Of a DNA stretch of 54,139 nt, positions 43,737 to 52,797 are shown in pieces (position 1 is the first letter of the stretch; each line of letters starts with the position of its first letter). The position numbers and the translations under genes were made by a program. The DNA lies in NCBI RefSeq assembly GCF_003254465.1, contig NZ_QDFI01000023.1:1-54139 (forward strand), in the 5' to 3' direction. The stretch is from Meridianimarinicoccus zhengii (GTDB taxonomy: Bacteria > Pseudomonadota > Alphaproteobacteria > Rhodobacterales > Rhodobacteraceae). The notes under the pieces are model-generated. The model searched no databases. It was not told where the DNA came from and saw nothing but the letters and a program-made list of their open reading frames with translations.

Positions 43737-45836
43737 ATGCTGACGCGCCTGTCCCTGCGCCTGCGCATTTTCCTTTTCTTCGCAGCAATGGCGGCGGGGG
43801 CGGTCGTCACCATCGGCGGCAGCCTCTGGTTCGGCCTGTCACGCGCCGGGGGCGATGCGATATCGGCGGTCATGACGGGCGGCATCCTGTCCGTCTTCGT
43901 CGTGGTGGGGATGATCCTCGCCGTCTGGCGGCTTTTCGACGAAAACGTGGGCCGCGCGGTCGAAAGACTGTCATCCGAGCTGCGCGCCCGCACCCATGGC
44001 GGGGTCGCCCGCGATATCGACACCGCGCCGGCACGTTATCTCGGCGATCTGGCCCCCGCGGCAGGCGCCGCGATCGAGACCCTGGCGGCGACGCGCAGCA
44101 AACTGGAATTGAGCGTGGCCGAACAGACCCGGCGGCTGGAGGAACAGACCGCCCAGCTCAGCGCGCTGCTGTCCGACATCCAGGCGGGGCTGATCCTGTG
44201 TTCGCCGGCGCATCGCGTGGTCTTCTACAACGGCCCGGCGGTCGCGTTGCTGCGCGACACGGGGCGGCCGCGGCTCAACCGGTCGATTTTCGACCTGCTG
44301 CGCGAGGGGCCCGTGCAGCGCACCTATCACCGGCTTCTCGACAATGACGAACTGGACGATGCCGAATTGCTGGTCTCCACGACCGGCTGCGGGCGGGTCA
44401 TCGCGGCGCATATGCGGCTTGTCCGCGGCGCGCTGGGACTTGGCGATGTGCCGGGCTACGTGCTGACGCTGCGGGACGTGTCGGCGGATCTGCGGCTCCA
44501 TGCCGAACGCGAACGCTTGCTGACCGAGACGCTGGAGGCCCTGCGCGGCCCGGCGGCCAACCTGCGCGCCCTTCTGGACATGGCCGACGACGAAGTCGCG
44601 GCCGACCGGTCCGTGGCGCGCGACATGCGCCGCGCAGCGCTGGAACTGACCGATATCGTTCACGAGACGGCCGCACGCCACGACGCGCGCGAGGATACGT
44701 GGTGGCCGATGCAGGACGTGCGCGCCTCGCACCTGATCGACGCGCTGCGTGGCCAGCTTGGGCCCGACGGCCCGACCATCGCGGCGCCGACTGTCTTCCT
44801 GCGCCTGCGCTGCGACGCTTTCGCGCTGGTCAACCTGCTGGCCGAGATCATCGACCGCATCGTGGCCGAAGGGCTGGCGCAGGCGTTCACCATCGATGTG
44901 ACCGATGACGATCCCGGCGCGCTCATTGTCATCGGATGGGATGGAGAGCCGGTCGGGTTGGATACGCTTCGGGCGCTGCTCGACGACCCCGTGCCTGACA
45001 GCCCGCTGGCCGTGACGGGGCGCGAGATCCTCGATTTCCACAATACCGATATCTGGCCAGAACGGCGCGCGGACGGGCGCGCGGCGCTCGTTCTGCCCCT
45101 GCGGGAGGCGGAGCGAACCCAGCCCGTCAACCTGGTCGCCGACCGTATCGCCGAGCGCCCGACCGTCTTCGACTTCGACCTGCTCAACCGGGTGCCCGAC
45201 GACACCAAGATCGGGCGCGGCCTGCGCGAGCTGACCTATGTCGTGTTCGACACCGAAACCACCGGGCTCGACCCGCGCGGCGGGGACGAGATCGTGCAAC
45301 TGGCCGCGGTACGGGTCATGAACGGCCGCCGGGTGCAGGGCGAGGAACTGGACCTTTTCGTCAATCCGGGCCGGCCGATCCCCGCCGCATCGACCGCCGT
45401 GCATGGCGTGACCGACGCGATGGTCGCCGACGCACCGGCCATCGATGCCGTGGGCGCGAAGTTCTTCCGCTATTGCGAGCATGCTGTGCTGGTAGCGCAT
45501 AACGCACCCTTCGACATGGCGTTCTTCCACAAGCACGCCGGGCGGATCGGCGCGCGGTTCGAACACCCGGTCTTCGACACGGTTCTGCTGTCTGCGATCC
45601 TGTTCGGGCAGGGCGAGACGCATACGCTCGATGCGCTGGCGGACCGGTTCGGCGTGGTGATCCCCGAGGCCGAGCGCCACACCGCCATGGGCGACACCAA
45701 GGCCACGGCGGACGTGTTCCAGCGCATGGTCCCGATGCTCGAGGCGCGCGGGATCGACACGTTCGACAAGGTGCTGGACGCGATGCGGAAGAATTCGCGC
45801 CTGATGCGTGAAATGCAGGCGCGTGTCGGCGACTAG
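43737..45836 (+). CDS. Membrane PAS/pseudo-histidine-kinase fused to a DEDDh 3'-5' exonuclease
   Basis: The 699-residue protein starts with two membrane helices (about 8-30 and 47-66), a coiled linker, a PAS-like domain (about 145-250) and a kinase-like stretch (about 255-460). The phospho-His position in the H-box-like LEALRGPAANL is not His, and the N-box Asn is missing, so kinase activity is unlikely. The C-terminal 200 residues are a DnaQ-type exonuclease with Asp505/Glu507 (FDTETTGLD), Asp593 (HNAPFDMAF), His648 and Asp653 (HTAMGDTKAT). The ATG at 43737 follows the pseudo-receiver stop. Homologous exonucleases next to acetate permeases are known, but this sensor fusion is unusual. The 3' end overlaps livM by 4 nt. 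Confidence 0.85.
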   Translation: MLTRLSLRLRIFLFFAAMAAGAVVTIGGSLWFGLSRAGGDAISAVMTGGILSVFVVVGMILAVWRLFDENVGRAVERLSSELRARTHGGVARDIDTAPARYLGDLAPAAGAAIETLAATRSKLELSVAEQTRRLEEQTAQLSALLSDIQAGLILCSPAHRVVFYNGPAVALLRDTGRPRLNRSIFDLLREGPVQRTYHRLLDNDELDDAELLVSTTGCGRVIAAHMRLVRGALGLGDVPGYVLTLRDVSADLRLHAERERLLTETLEALRGPAANLRALLDMADDEVAADRSVARDMRRAALELTDIVHETAARHDAREDTWWPMQDVRASHLIDALRGQLGPDGPTIAAPTVFLRLRCDAFALVNLLAEIIDRIVAEGLAQAFTIDVTDDDPGALIVIGWDGEPVGLDTLRALLDDPVPDSPLAVTGREILDFHNTDIWPERRADGRAALVLPLREAERTQPVNLVADRIAERPTVFDFDLLNRVPDDTKIGRGLRELTYVVFDTETTGLDPRGGDEIVQLAAVRVMNGRRVQGEELDLFVNPGRPIPAASTAVHGVTDAMVADAPAIDAVGAKFFRYCEHAVLVAHNAPFDMAFFHKHAGRIGARFEHPVFDTVLLSAILFGQGETHTLDALADRFGVVIPEAERHTAMGDTKATADVFQRMVPMLEARGIDTFDKVLDAMRKNSRLMREMQARVGD

Positions 45837-46912
45837 GCCCGCCGACCGCGCAACCGGCCCACTACACCCGCCGGAAAGAAATACACGCTGAGAACGAACA
45901 GCACGCCCAGCCACAGAAGCCAGCGGTCCGGGTTCAGCAACTCGGGCAGCACGGGCAGGTCGGCAATGGCGGGCGGCAGGGACTCCAGGAGGTTGGGGCC
46001 CATCAACTCGCGCAGATAGGTCTGTGCCAGCACCAGCAGCACCGCGCCGATCACCGCGCCGTAAAGCGTGCCCATGCCGCCGATCACCACCATCAGCAGG
46101 ATGTCGATCATCAGATCGAAGCTCAGCGTCACGTCCGGGCCCACATAGCGCAGCCAGATCGCGTAAAGCGCCCCGGCGAACGACGCGATCACCGCCGAGA
46201 TCACGGTGATCCCGATGCGATAGCGCAGCACGGAATAGCCCACGGCCTCTGCCCTGTGGTCGTTTTCGCGGATCGCCTGCAATACGCGCCCGAACGGCGA
46301 CGCGACCAGCCGCAGCATCACGAGAAACAGGGCCAGCGCGCAGCCGAAGACGAGGTAGTAATTGGCGATCTTACCGCTGATGCGCAGACCGTCGAACGCG
46401 ATGGGCCCAACCGCGAAGGCCGGGATCGTGCCATAGGTCTCGGCGGCGGTCAGGGCACGTGGAATGCGATAGGTCAGCCCGTCCTCGCCCCCCGTCAGAG
46501 TCGATAGCTGCGACACCAGCACCGCCACGGCCGAGGCCACGGCGAGCGTGATCATGGCAAAGAAGATCGCCCGCACCCGCAACGAGAAAAGTCCGATCAC
46601 CAGCGCCAGCACGGCGGCGGCGGCGGCCCCGGCGGCGGTGCCCGCCAGCAGCGCCTCCGGCCCGCGGCCCATGTGCAGGCTGGCCAGCGCGACGCCGTAG
46701 GCCCCCATACCGAAGAACATCGTGTGCGCGAAGCTGACGATGCCCGCGTAGCCCAGCAGCAGATCGAAACTGGCCGCGAGCACGATCATCACGCAAAGCC
46801 GTGCCGCGGTGTCGAGCGCGCGGCTGCCTTCGAACAGCACCGGCGCGAAAGCCAGCGCCACGAGCACGGCAAGCAGGATCAGCCGCAACAGGACCGGCCC
46901 CGCCCGCGTCAT
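45833..46912 (-). CDS. Branched-chain amino acid-type ABC transporter permease (LivM family)
   Basis: The 359-residue permease has about ten membrane helices and the LivM signature (LLGYAGIVSFAHTMFFGMGAYG, AIRENDHRAEAVGYSV, IGGMGTLYGAVIGA). It starts at 46912, 4 nt before the livH stop (ATGA). Its 3' end overlaps the convergent exonuclease gene by 4 nt. It is part of a five-gene importer, livJ-type receptor to livM, read on the minus strand. Specificity comes from the receptor and could be amino acids, urea or another small polar solute. Confidence 0.92.
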   Translation of the reverse strand: MTRAGPVLLRLILLAVLVALAFAPVLFEGSRALDTAARLCVMIVLAASFDLLLGYAGIVSFAHTMFFGMGAYGVALASLHMGRGPEALLAGTAAGAAAAAVLALVIGLFSLRVRAIFFAMITLAVASAVAVLVSQLSTLTGGEDGLTYRIPRALTAAETYGTIPAFAVGPIAFDGLRISGKIANYYLVFGCALALFLVMLRLVASPFGRVLQAIRENDHRAEAVGYSVLRYRIGITVISAVIASFAGALYAIWLRYVGPDVTLSFDLMIDILLMVVIGGMGTLYGAVIGAVLLVLAQTYLRELMGPNLLESLPPAIADLPVLPELLNPDRWLLWLGVLFVLSVYFFPAGVVGRLRGRRA

Positions 46913-48042
46913 GACATCCGGCCCGACTGCCGCGCCAGCATCCCCGCGGGCCGCCACAGTAGCACCAGCACCAGCACCGCGATGGTGGACACGAGCGCCA
47001 ACTTGGGTTCCACGAAGGCGGTGTAGTTCTGCGTAAGCCCGATCATCAGCGCCGCGAGAAAGCAGCCCGTGACCGACCCCAGCCCGCCGATGATGACGGT
47101 GATGAACACGAGCACCATAAGGTCCGCGCCCATCTGCGCCGTCACGACCTCCTGGTACAGGGCCCAAAGCACGCCTCCGAGACCGGCAAGCGCCGACCCG
47201 GCGATGAACACGGCAACGCAGACACCGCGCAGGCGGTATCCCAGTGCCTGCACCATCTCGCCGTCCTGCACGCCCGCGCGCACGATCAGCCCGATTCGCG
47301 TATAGCGCAGCACGAGGGCCAGCAACGCGAAGACGGTCAGCCCCGCCGCCACTGCCAGCAATCGGTAGGTTTCAAGCGCCGCGCCGTGAAACACGATGGC
47401 GCCCTTCAACGCGGCGGGCCGGTCGATATAGATCTCTGCCGGCCCCCAGATGACGTGGATCAATTGCTCCGCGATGATAAGCCCGCCGACGGTCACGAGG
47501 ATTTGCTTCAGGTGCGATCCGCCCGCCGGGCGAACGATCACCCGCTCGAAGAGCGCCCCCGCCGTGCCGGCCACCGCCATCGCAACCAGTGCCGCAAGAC
47601 CGATGGCCGCGAGGTTAAGCGCCAGATCGGTCGATGCCGTCCAGCCCCCAAACCGGGCCAGCACGCTGACGGCGACGAAGGCGCCGAGCGACACGAACGC
47701 GCCATGCCCGAAATTGATCACGTCCATCAGCCCGAACACCAGTGTCAGCCCGGATGCCATCAGGAAGATCATCATACCCATGGCCAGCCCCGCCAGCGTC
47801 AGCGTGATCCACGAGGGCGCAATGGCGGGCAACGCGGCGGCGGCACGGTCCGCCCACAGGTCCGGCGTTCGTAAGAGCGCGGCAAGCGTCTCCTCCGGAC
47901 CCGGCATCGCCTGCACGACCATCGCCAGCCCGCCAAGGGCCGCGATCAACGGCACCAGCAGCCATGGCATGGCGGCACCGATGCGCGCGCCAATGCCGGG
48001 CCGGTGCGGGTCGGCCACTCCGTCGGTCGTCATATTCGTCAC
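46909..48042 (-). CDS. Branched-chain amino acid-type ABC transporter permease (LivH family)
   Basis: The 377-residue permease has the LivH features GLTLVFGLMDVINFGHGAFVSLGA, the R-P-x3-S-H linker (VRPAGGSHLKQILVTVG) and IGGLGSVTGCF. An N-terminal extension of about 75 residues carries an extra helix (WLLVPLIAALGGLAMVV) and a periplasmic loop, longer than usual for LivH. The GTG at 48042 overlaps the livF stop by GTGA; an ATG three codons later is the alternative. Confidence 0.92.
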   Translation of the reverse strand: MTNMTTDGVADPHRPGIGARIGAAMPWLLVPLIAALGGLAMVVQAMPGPEETLAALLRTPDLWADRAAAALPAIAPSWITLTLAGLAMGMMIFLMASGLTLVFGLMDVINFGHGAFVSLGAFVAVSVLARFGGWTASTDLALNLAAIGLAALVAMAVAGTAGALFERVIVRPAGGSHLKQILVTVGGLIIAEQLIHVIWGPAEIYIDRPAALKGAIVFHGAALETYRLLAVAAGLTVFALLALVLRYTRIGLIVRAGVQDGEMVQALGYRLRGVCVAVFIAGSALAGLGGVLWALYQEVVTAQMGADLMVLVFITVIIGGLGSVTGCFLAALMIGLTQNYTAFVEPKLALVSTIAVLVLVLLWRPAGMLARQSGRMS

Positions 48043-49328
48043 GCCGCGTCCCCGAGATCGAGCCCCATGAGCCGCGCCTGAAGCGCCGGATCGTCGGCGA
48101 GCGCCGCCATCGTGCCGGACCAGGCCACCCGACCGCCGTCGATCACGGCGCAGGCATCGCCAAGCGCGCGCGCCACGGCGAAATTCTGCTCGACCATCAG
48201 GATCGTGGCCCCCTGGAGTTTCAGGTCGCGCAGGGCGGATACCACGGTCTCGACGATGACGGGGGCCAGCCCCTTGGTCGGCTCGTCAATAAGGTAGAGC
48301 CTGCGCCGTTCCACCAGCGCACGCGCCAGCGCGAGCATCTGCTTCTGGCCACCCGACAGGTTGCCCGCCGGGGACCGCCAGAAGGTCGCGAGCGGCGGGA
48401 AAAGCCCCGTGAGCCAGTCCAGCCGGTCGCCCGACACGGGCCCCGTTCGGGCACCGAGCGCGATGTTCTCGGCCACGGTCAGGTCGCCGAAGATGGACAT
48501 CGATTCCGGCACATATCCGATGCCGGCCCGCGCGATACGGTGCGTGGCCCAGCGGTCGATCCTTTCGCCCGCAAGGACGATCTCGCCGGCACGGGCGCGC
48601 CACAGCCCCATGACCGTGCGCAGGGTCGTGGTCTTGCCCGCGCCGTTCCGCCCGAGAAGCATGGTCACGGCACCGCGGGGCACATCCAGCGTCACGTCCT
48701 CCAGAATGCGGTAGCGCCCGATATCCGTCGCCACCCCTTTCAGCGCAAGCAGCGCCGCGGCAGTCGCCGGGGACACGGGCGGAGCCGGCGCAACGGGCGC
48801 AGCGGGCACGAGGATACCGGGGGCGTCACCCAGTTCCACGGCGGTGCCGCGCGTGTCGGCCCGATCCCCCGAAGGCTCCGGCGCCGGTTCTGGCAGGTGG
48901 AAATCCGGCGTCAGCAGCAGGGGCGACCTGTCCGGCGGAGCCATGCCCCGCGCCTCCGCCCGCGTGTGGCCGGGTTCGGGCGCCGCCGGGGGGTGATGCC
49001 GGACCTGTCTTTCGGTCGCGGGCGGGTCCGACCTGTCCGACTCTTCGGCCGACGGGGCGACACGAGGCACGGCGTCCGGGGGCGTCGCGTCCATGTCACC
49101 GGGACCCTCCGCGGCATCCCCGTGCGGGCCGGTCGGCGCGGACGTTGGGACAGGGTCACCCGCGATTTCAGGGGGCACGGCGCGCCGTTCCTGGGCGGCG
49201 TCGGCTGGCGGCGCAGTGTCGGCTTCGGCACGGGCACGGGCGCGCGCGGCCTCCATGGCCGCCGCAAGCCGATCGACCCGCAGCCGCAACCCCCCAGTGC
49301 CGCCTCCGTTGCCGTCCTCGTCAGCCAT
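48039..49328 (-). CDS. LivF-type ABC ATPase with a ~190-residue disordered N-terminal extension
   Basis: Residues 193-429 are a normal LivF ATPase: Walker A GRNGAGKTT (227-235), GYVPESMSIFGDLTV, signature LSGGQKQ and Walker B LYLIDEPTKGL. LivF is normally about 235 residues. Here the frame opens 2 nt after the livG stop and encodes about 190 additional residues rich in Ala, Pro, Asp, Glu and Arg, with no predicted fold. The first 35 residues look helical and charged (LRLRVDRLAAAMEAARARAR). I chose the ATG at 49328 because it is adjacent to livG and the frame is unbroken. Translation from an internal start (for example ATG at residue 129) cannot be excluded. Confidence 0.85.
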   Translation of the reverse strand: MADEDGNGGGTGGLRLRVDRLAAAMEAARARARAEADTAPPADAAQERRAVPPEIAGDPVPTSAPTGPHGDAAEGPGDMDATPPDAVPRVAPSAEESDRSDPPATERQVRHHPPAAPEPGHTRAEARGMAPPDRSPLLLTPDFHLPEPAPEPSGDRADTRGTAVELGDAPGILVPAAPVAPAPPVSPATAAALLALKGVATDIGRYRILEDVTLDVPRGAVTMLLGRNGAGKTTTLRTVMGLWRARAGEIVLAGERIDRWATHRIARAGIGYVPESMSIFGDLTVAENIALGARTGPVSGDRLDWLTGLFPPLATFWRSPAGNLSGGQKQMLALARALVERRRLYLIDEPTKGLAPVIVETVVSALRDLKLQGATILMVEQNFAVARALGDACAVIDGGRVAWSGTMAALADDPALQARLMGLDLGDAA

Positions 49329-49330
49329 GC

Positions 49331-50083
49331 TCAGCCATCGGCCAGTTCCTGCCCCATATACGCCGCCTGCACGGCGGCAGACTCCATGACCATGGCGGGT
49401 GTCCCGTCCGCCACGCAGCGCCCGTCCTGAAGCACGACGACCCGATCCGCAAGCGCGCGGATCACATCGAGCTTGTGCTCCACCAGCAACACGCAACGGT
49501 TGCGGTCCCGGCGCAACCCGTCGATCAGATCCAGGACGCCCGGTGCCTCGTCCGCGGACATACCCGCCGTCGGTTCATCGAACATGAACACGCGCGGCTC
49601 CAGCGCCATCAGCACCGCGATGTCCAGCTTGCGCTGGTTGCAATGGGACAGTTCCGACGCCAGCCTGTGCTGCTGCGGCGCCAGGCGCACCTGGCCGAGC
49701 ACGCTGTCCGCCGCCGCAAGCACCTTGCGGTCGGCATCGGCCCGGCGCAGCATCCGGCCGCCCTTGCGCTGGCGCGCCTGCACCGCAAGCCGGACATTTT
49801 CCCGCACCGTGAGATTGGGAAAGAGACTGGTCTGCTGAAAGCCGCGCCCGATGCCCCGCCGCGCCCGTGCGGCGACCGAAAGCCGCGTGATGTCCTCGCC
49901 CAGAAGCTCGATCCGGCCCGCGCTCGCCCGGACCTGCCCGGAGATCAGGTTGAACAGCGTCGTCTTGCCCGCCCCGTTCGGTCCGACGATGGCCGTCACC
50001 TCGCCCTGCCGGAAATGGCAGCTCACGCCATCGACGGCCCGGTGGCCGCCGAAGCGCACGGCCAGATCAAGTGTTCTCAGCAT
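49331..50083 (-). CDS. Branched-chain amino acid-type ABC transporter ATPase (LivG family)
   Basis: The 250-residue ATPase has Walker A GPNGAGKTT, the LivG hallmark RRGIGRGFQQTSLFPNLTVRENV, ABC signature region LSHCNQRKLDIAVLMAL (LSHCNQR in place of LSGGQ-R, a variant of the LivG signature) and Walker B VFMFDEPTAGM, then LLVEHKLDVI. It pairs with the LivF-type ATPase. It lies 21 nt after the receptor gene. The signature Gly-Gly pair is His-Cys here, close to the LSYGEQR/LPHGRQR variants seen in LivG proteins. Confidence 0.93.
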   Translation of the reverse strand: MLRTLDLAVRFGGHRAVDGVSCHFRQGEVTAIVGPNGAGKTTLFNLISGQVRASAGRIELLGEDITRLSVAARARRGIGRGFQQTSLFPNLTVRENVRLAVQARQRKGGRMLRRADADRKVLAAADSVLGQVRLAPQQHRLASELSHCNQRKLDIAVLMALEPRVFMFDEPTAGMSADEAPGVLDLIDGLRRDRNRCVLLVEHKLDVIRALADRVVVLQDGRCVADGTPAMVMESAAVQAAYMGQELADG

Positions 50084-50104
50084 CCCCGCGCCTCCACCGC
50101 GCGG

Positions 50105-51283
50105 TCAGTCCCGCACCGGAACGGACAGGTCGTCGATGCCCAGTTCCCGGACCAGTTCGGGGATGGCCCAGTCGACGCCGTCCTCCACACGGATGCGGAA
50201 ATGATACATGGATTGCAGCGCCTGGTGGTCCTCCGGACGGAACCGCATGGTGCCCTTCGGGGTCTCCCATTCCATGCCTTCCATCGCGCCGATCAGGTCT
50301 TCGGTTTCGGTCGAACCCGCGCGCTCCAGCGCCGCCACCACGGCCAGACCCGCCGCCATGCCGCCCGCGGTGAAGAAATCCGGCGGCGTGCCGAAGCGGT
50401 CCATGTGCTGTTCGACCAGCCAGTCGTTCACCGGGTTGTCGGGGATGTCGTGGTAGTAATAGGTGGCCCCCTCCATCCCCGGAAAATCCTTGTAGGCGGC
50501 AAGCGCCGCGAGGATGTTGCCGCCTGTGGCGATCTCGATTCCGAAACGGGACGGGTCCATCGCACCGATCTTGCCCATCGGGTTCCCCGCCCCTGCCCAG
50601 ATCAGGAACAGCCGCTTTTCGCCATCGAGATCCTTCATCGCGTTGAAGATCCGCTCGGCCGCGGCGGTGAAATCGGTGGTGTCCGTGGGCACGTATTCCT
50701 CGTGCACCAGTTCGGCGCCCGTGTCCGCAAGCGCTTCCCGGAACGCCGCGACACCGTCCCGCCCGAAGGCGTAATCCTGCGCGAGCGTGGCGACCTTCAC
50801 CCCCGGCGCGCCGATGGCAACGGCGTTGGCGATGGCGTCCTGGCTCGAATTGCGGCCCGTGCGGAAGATATAGCGGTTGCGGTTCGCACCCGTGATGGAG
50901 TCCGCCACGGCCGGCTCCACGATCAGGATGCGTTCGTATTCTTCCGCCACCGGCAGCATCGCCAGCGCGACCCCGGAACTGACAGGCCCGACCGCCAGAA
51001 CCGCGCCGTCATCGGCATAGGCTTCCTCCAGAAGCGCGCGGCCTTGCGCAGGGTCAAGCTGCGTGTCCTTCTCGATCACGACGATGGGTTCGCCCAGAAC
51101 CTCCATCGTGCCGCCGGTGGCGTATTCCAGCCCCATCATCAGCCCTGTATGGGACTGCGCGGCATACGCCTCCAGCGGGCCGGTCTTGCCATAGACATGG
51201 GCGATGCGGATCTCGGCGGCGAGCGGACCGGCCGCGACAAGCGCGGCAAGGGTCACGGTGGCAATGCGTCGGGTGAGTGTCAT
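50105..51283 (-). CDS. ABC transporter periplasmic substrate-binding protein (LivJ/LivK family)
   Basis: The 392-residue receptor has a signal peptide (MTLTRRIATVTLAALVAAG, cleavage near LAA-EI) and the type I periplasmic fold of LivJ: IRIAHVYGKTGPLEAYAAQ, AVGPVSSGVALAMLPVAEEY, IFRTGRNSSQDAIANAV and YAFGRDGVAAFREAL. It is encoded first in the operon, so it is expected to be the most abundant product. The ligand is unknown. The upstream region shared with metY (51284-51445) holds the divergent promoters. Confidence 0.92.
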   Translation of the reverse strand: MTLTRRIATVTLAALVAAGPLAAEIRIAHVYGKTGPLEAYAAQSHTGLMMGLEYATGGTMEVLGEPIVVIEKDTQLDPAQGRALLEEAYADDGAVLAVGPVSSGVALAMLPVAEEYERILIVEPAVADSITGANRNRYIFRTGRNSSQDAIANAVAIGAPGVKVATLAQDYAFGRDGVAAFREALADTGAELVHEEYVPTDTTDFTAAAERIFNAMKDLDGEKRLFLIWAGAGNPMGKIGAMDPSRFGIEIATGGNILAALAAYKDFPGMEGATYYYHDIPDNPVNDWLVEQHMDRFGTPPDFFTAGGMAAGLAVVAALERAGSTETEDLIGAMEGMEWETPKGTMRFRPEDHQALQSMYHFRIRVEDGVDWAIPELVRELGIDDLSVPVRD

Positions 51284-51400
51284 CGGGGCCTCCGGTTCGG
51301 CGGTTGCGTGGCCGAACGGCCCGCGGTCCCGGCAGGTTAGGCAGGGACCGGACCACGTTCAACCGCGCATTGCGGCTTGCGCTCGGCGGTCCGTTCGGCA

Positions 51401-51418
51401 AGTCCTAGGCACCGGACT
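51401..51418 (+). promoter_or_regulatory. Small leader hairpin of metY
   Basis: AGTCC and GGACT pair around an 8-nt loop, 27 nt ahead of the metY start. In many alphaproteobacteria sulfhydrylase and met genes carry SAM-responsive leaders. This short stem does not match a SAM-II or SAM/SAH pattern that I can recognise, so it is listed as a structure only. Confidence 0.25.
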
Positions 51419-51445
51419 GAGATATCCATAAGGGGGGAAAGACCC

Positions 51446-52738
51446 ATGACAGACGCAGCCAGCTACGGCTTCGACACGCTTCAGGTGCATGCGGGCGCGC
51501 GGCCCGATCCGGCCACCGGCGCACGCCAGACACCGATCTACCAGACCACGGCCTATGTATTCCGCGACGCCGAACACGCCGCGGCGCTGTTCAACCTGCA
51601 AGAGGTCGGGTTCATCTATTCGCGCCTGACCAACCCCACCGTGGCCGTCCTGCAGGAACGGCTCGCGACGCTCGAAGGCGGCGTCGGCGCGGTCTGCTGC
51701 TCGTCCGGGCATGCAGCACAGATCCTCGCGCTGTTCCCGCTGATGGCGCCGGGGCGGAACATCGTCGTGTCCACCCGGCTCTACGGCGGAACCGTGACCC
51801 AGTTCAGCCAGAGCATCCGGCGCTTCGGCTGGTCCGCGCGCTTCGTGGATTTCGACGATCTCGACGCGGTCAAGGGGGCCATCGACGATGACACTCGCGC
51901 CGTGTTCTGCGAGGCGATCGCCAATCCGGGCGGCTACATCACCGATCTCGACGCCATCGCGAAGATCGCAGATGACGCCGATCTGCCCATGATCGTGGAC
52001 AACACCTCGGGCACGCCGTACCTGTGCAAACCCATCGATCACGGCGCCACGCTGGTCGTGCACTCGACCACCAAGTACCTGACCGGCAACGGCACGGTGA
52101 CCGGCGGCGCCATCATCGATTCGGGCAAGTTCGACTGGTCCGCGTCGGGCAAGTTCCCGTCGCTGTCGGACCCGGAACCCGCCTATCACGGGCTGAAGTT
52201 CCACGAAACCTTCGGGCCGCTCGCCTTCACGTTCCATGGCATCGCCATCGGGTTGCGCGATCTCGGCATGACGATGAACCCGCAGGCGGCGCATTACACG
52301 CTGATGGGAATCGAAACGCTGTCGCTGCGGATGCAGCGCCACGTGGAGAACGCGGTGAAGATCGCGGCGTGGCTCGAACAGGATTCGCGGGTGGAGTATG
52401 TCACCTATGCGGGCCTGCCTTCGTCGCCCTATCACGACCGGGTGGCGCGGATCTGCCCCAAGGGTGCGGGAGGTCTGTTCACCTTCGCCGTGAAAGGCGG
52501 CTATGATGCCTGCGTCAAGCTGGTCGACGCGGTGGAGATTTTCAGCCACGTGGCGAACCTTGGCGATACGCGGTCGCTGATCATCCACTCGGCATCGACC
52601 ACGCACCGGCAGCTGACGGCCGAACAGCAGCGCGCCGCGGGTGCGGCGCCCGAGGTCGTGCGCCTGTCCATCGGGATCGAGGACGCGGACGACCTGATCG
52701 CCGATCTCGACCAGGCGCTGGACAAGGCCACGGCCTGA
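51446..52738 (+). CDS. metY: O-acetylhomoserine sulfhydrylase (aminocarboxypropyltransferase)
   Basis: MetY joins O-acetylhomoserine and sulfide to homocysteine, a PLP-dependent step of methionine synthesis. The 430-residue protein has the Cys/Met-metabolism motifs: RLTNPTVAVLQERLATLEGG, SSGHAAQ, VDNTSGTPYLCKPI and PLP-binding Lys210 in HSTTKYLTGNG. The length and the segment EPAYHGLKF fit the OAH branch. The start follows AGGGGGGAAAG. It is divergent from the ABC importer operon and ends with its own terminator. Confidence 0.95.
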   Translation: MTDAASYGFDTLQVHAGARPDPATGARQTPIYQTTAYVFRDAEHAAALFNLQEVGFIYSRLTNPTVAVLQERLATLEGGVGAVCCSSGHAAQILALFPLMAPGRNIVVSTRLYGGTVTQFSQSIRRFGWSARFVDFDDLDAVKGAIDDDTRAVFCEAIANPGGYITDLDAIAKIADDADLPMIVDNTSGTPYLCKPIDHGATLVVHSTTKYLTGNGTVTGGAIIDSGKFDWSASGKFPSLSDPEPAYHGLKFHETFGPLAFTFHGIAIGLRDLGMTMNPQAAHYTLMGIETLSLRMQRHVENAVKIAAWLEQDSRVEYVTYAGLPSSPYHDRVARICPKGAGGLFTFAVKGGYDACVKLVDAVEIFSHVANLGDTRSLIIHSASTTHRQLTAEQQRAAGAAPEVVRLSIGIEDADDLIADLDQALDKATA

Positions 52739-52760
52739 TATCCGGCGATCCAGGGACAGA

Positions 52761-52784
52761 GGGGCGGCGAACGCTGCCCCTTTT
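52761..52784 (+). terminator. Rho-independent terminator after metY
   Basis: GGGGCGGC and GCTGCCCC (with one G-U pair) form an 8-bp stem with a 4-nt loop, followed by TTTT. It lies 22 nt after the metY stop. Confidence 0.8.
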
Positions 52785-52797
52785 GTTTGCGCGACGG

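Noticed and set aside
51284-51445. Possible SAM riboswitch upstream of metY
   Set aside because: Only a 5-bp stem is present; the conserved cores of SAM-II and SAM/SAH classes are not recognisable.
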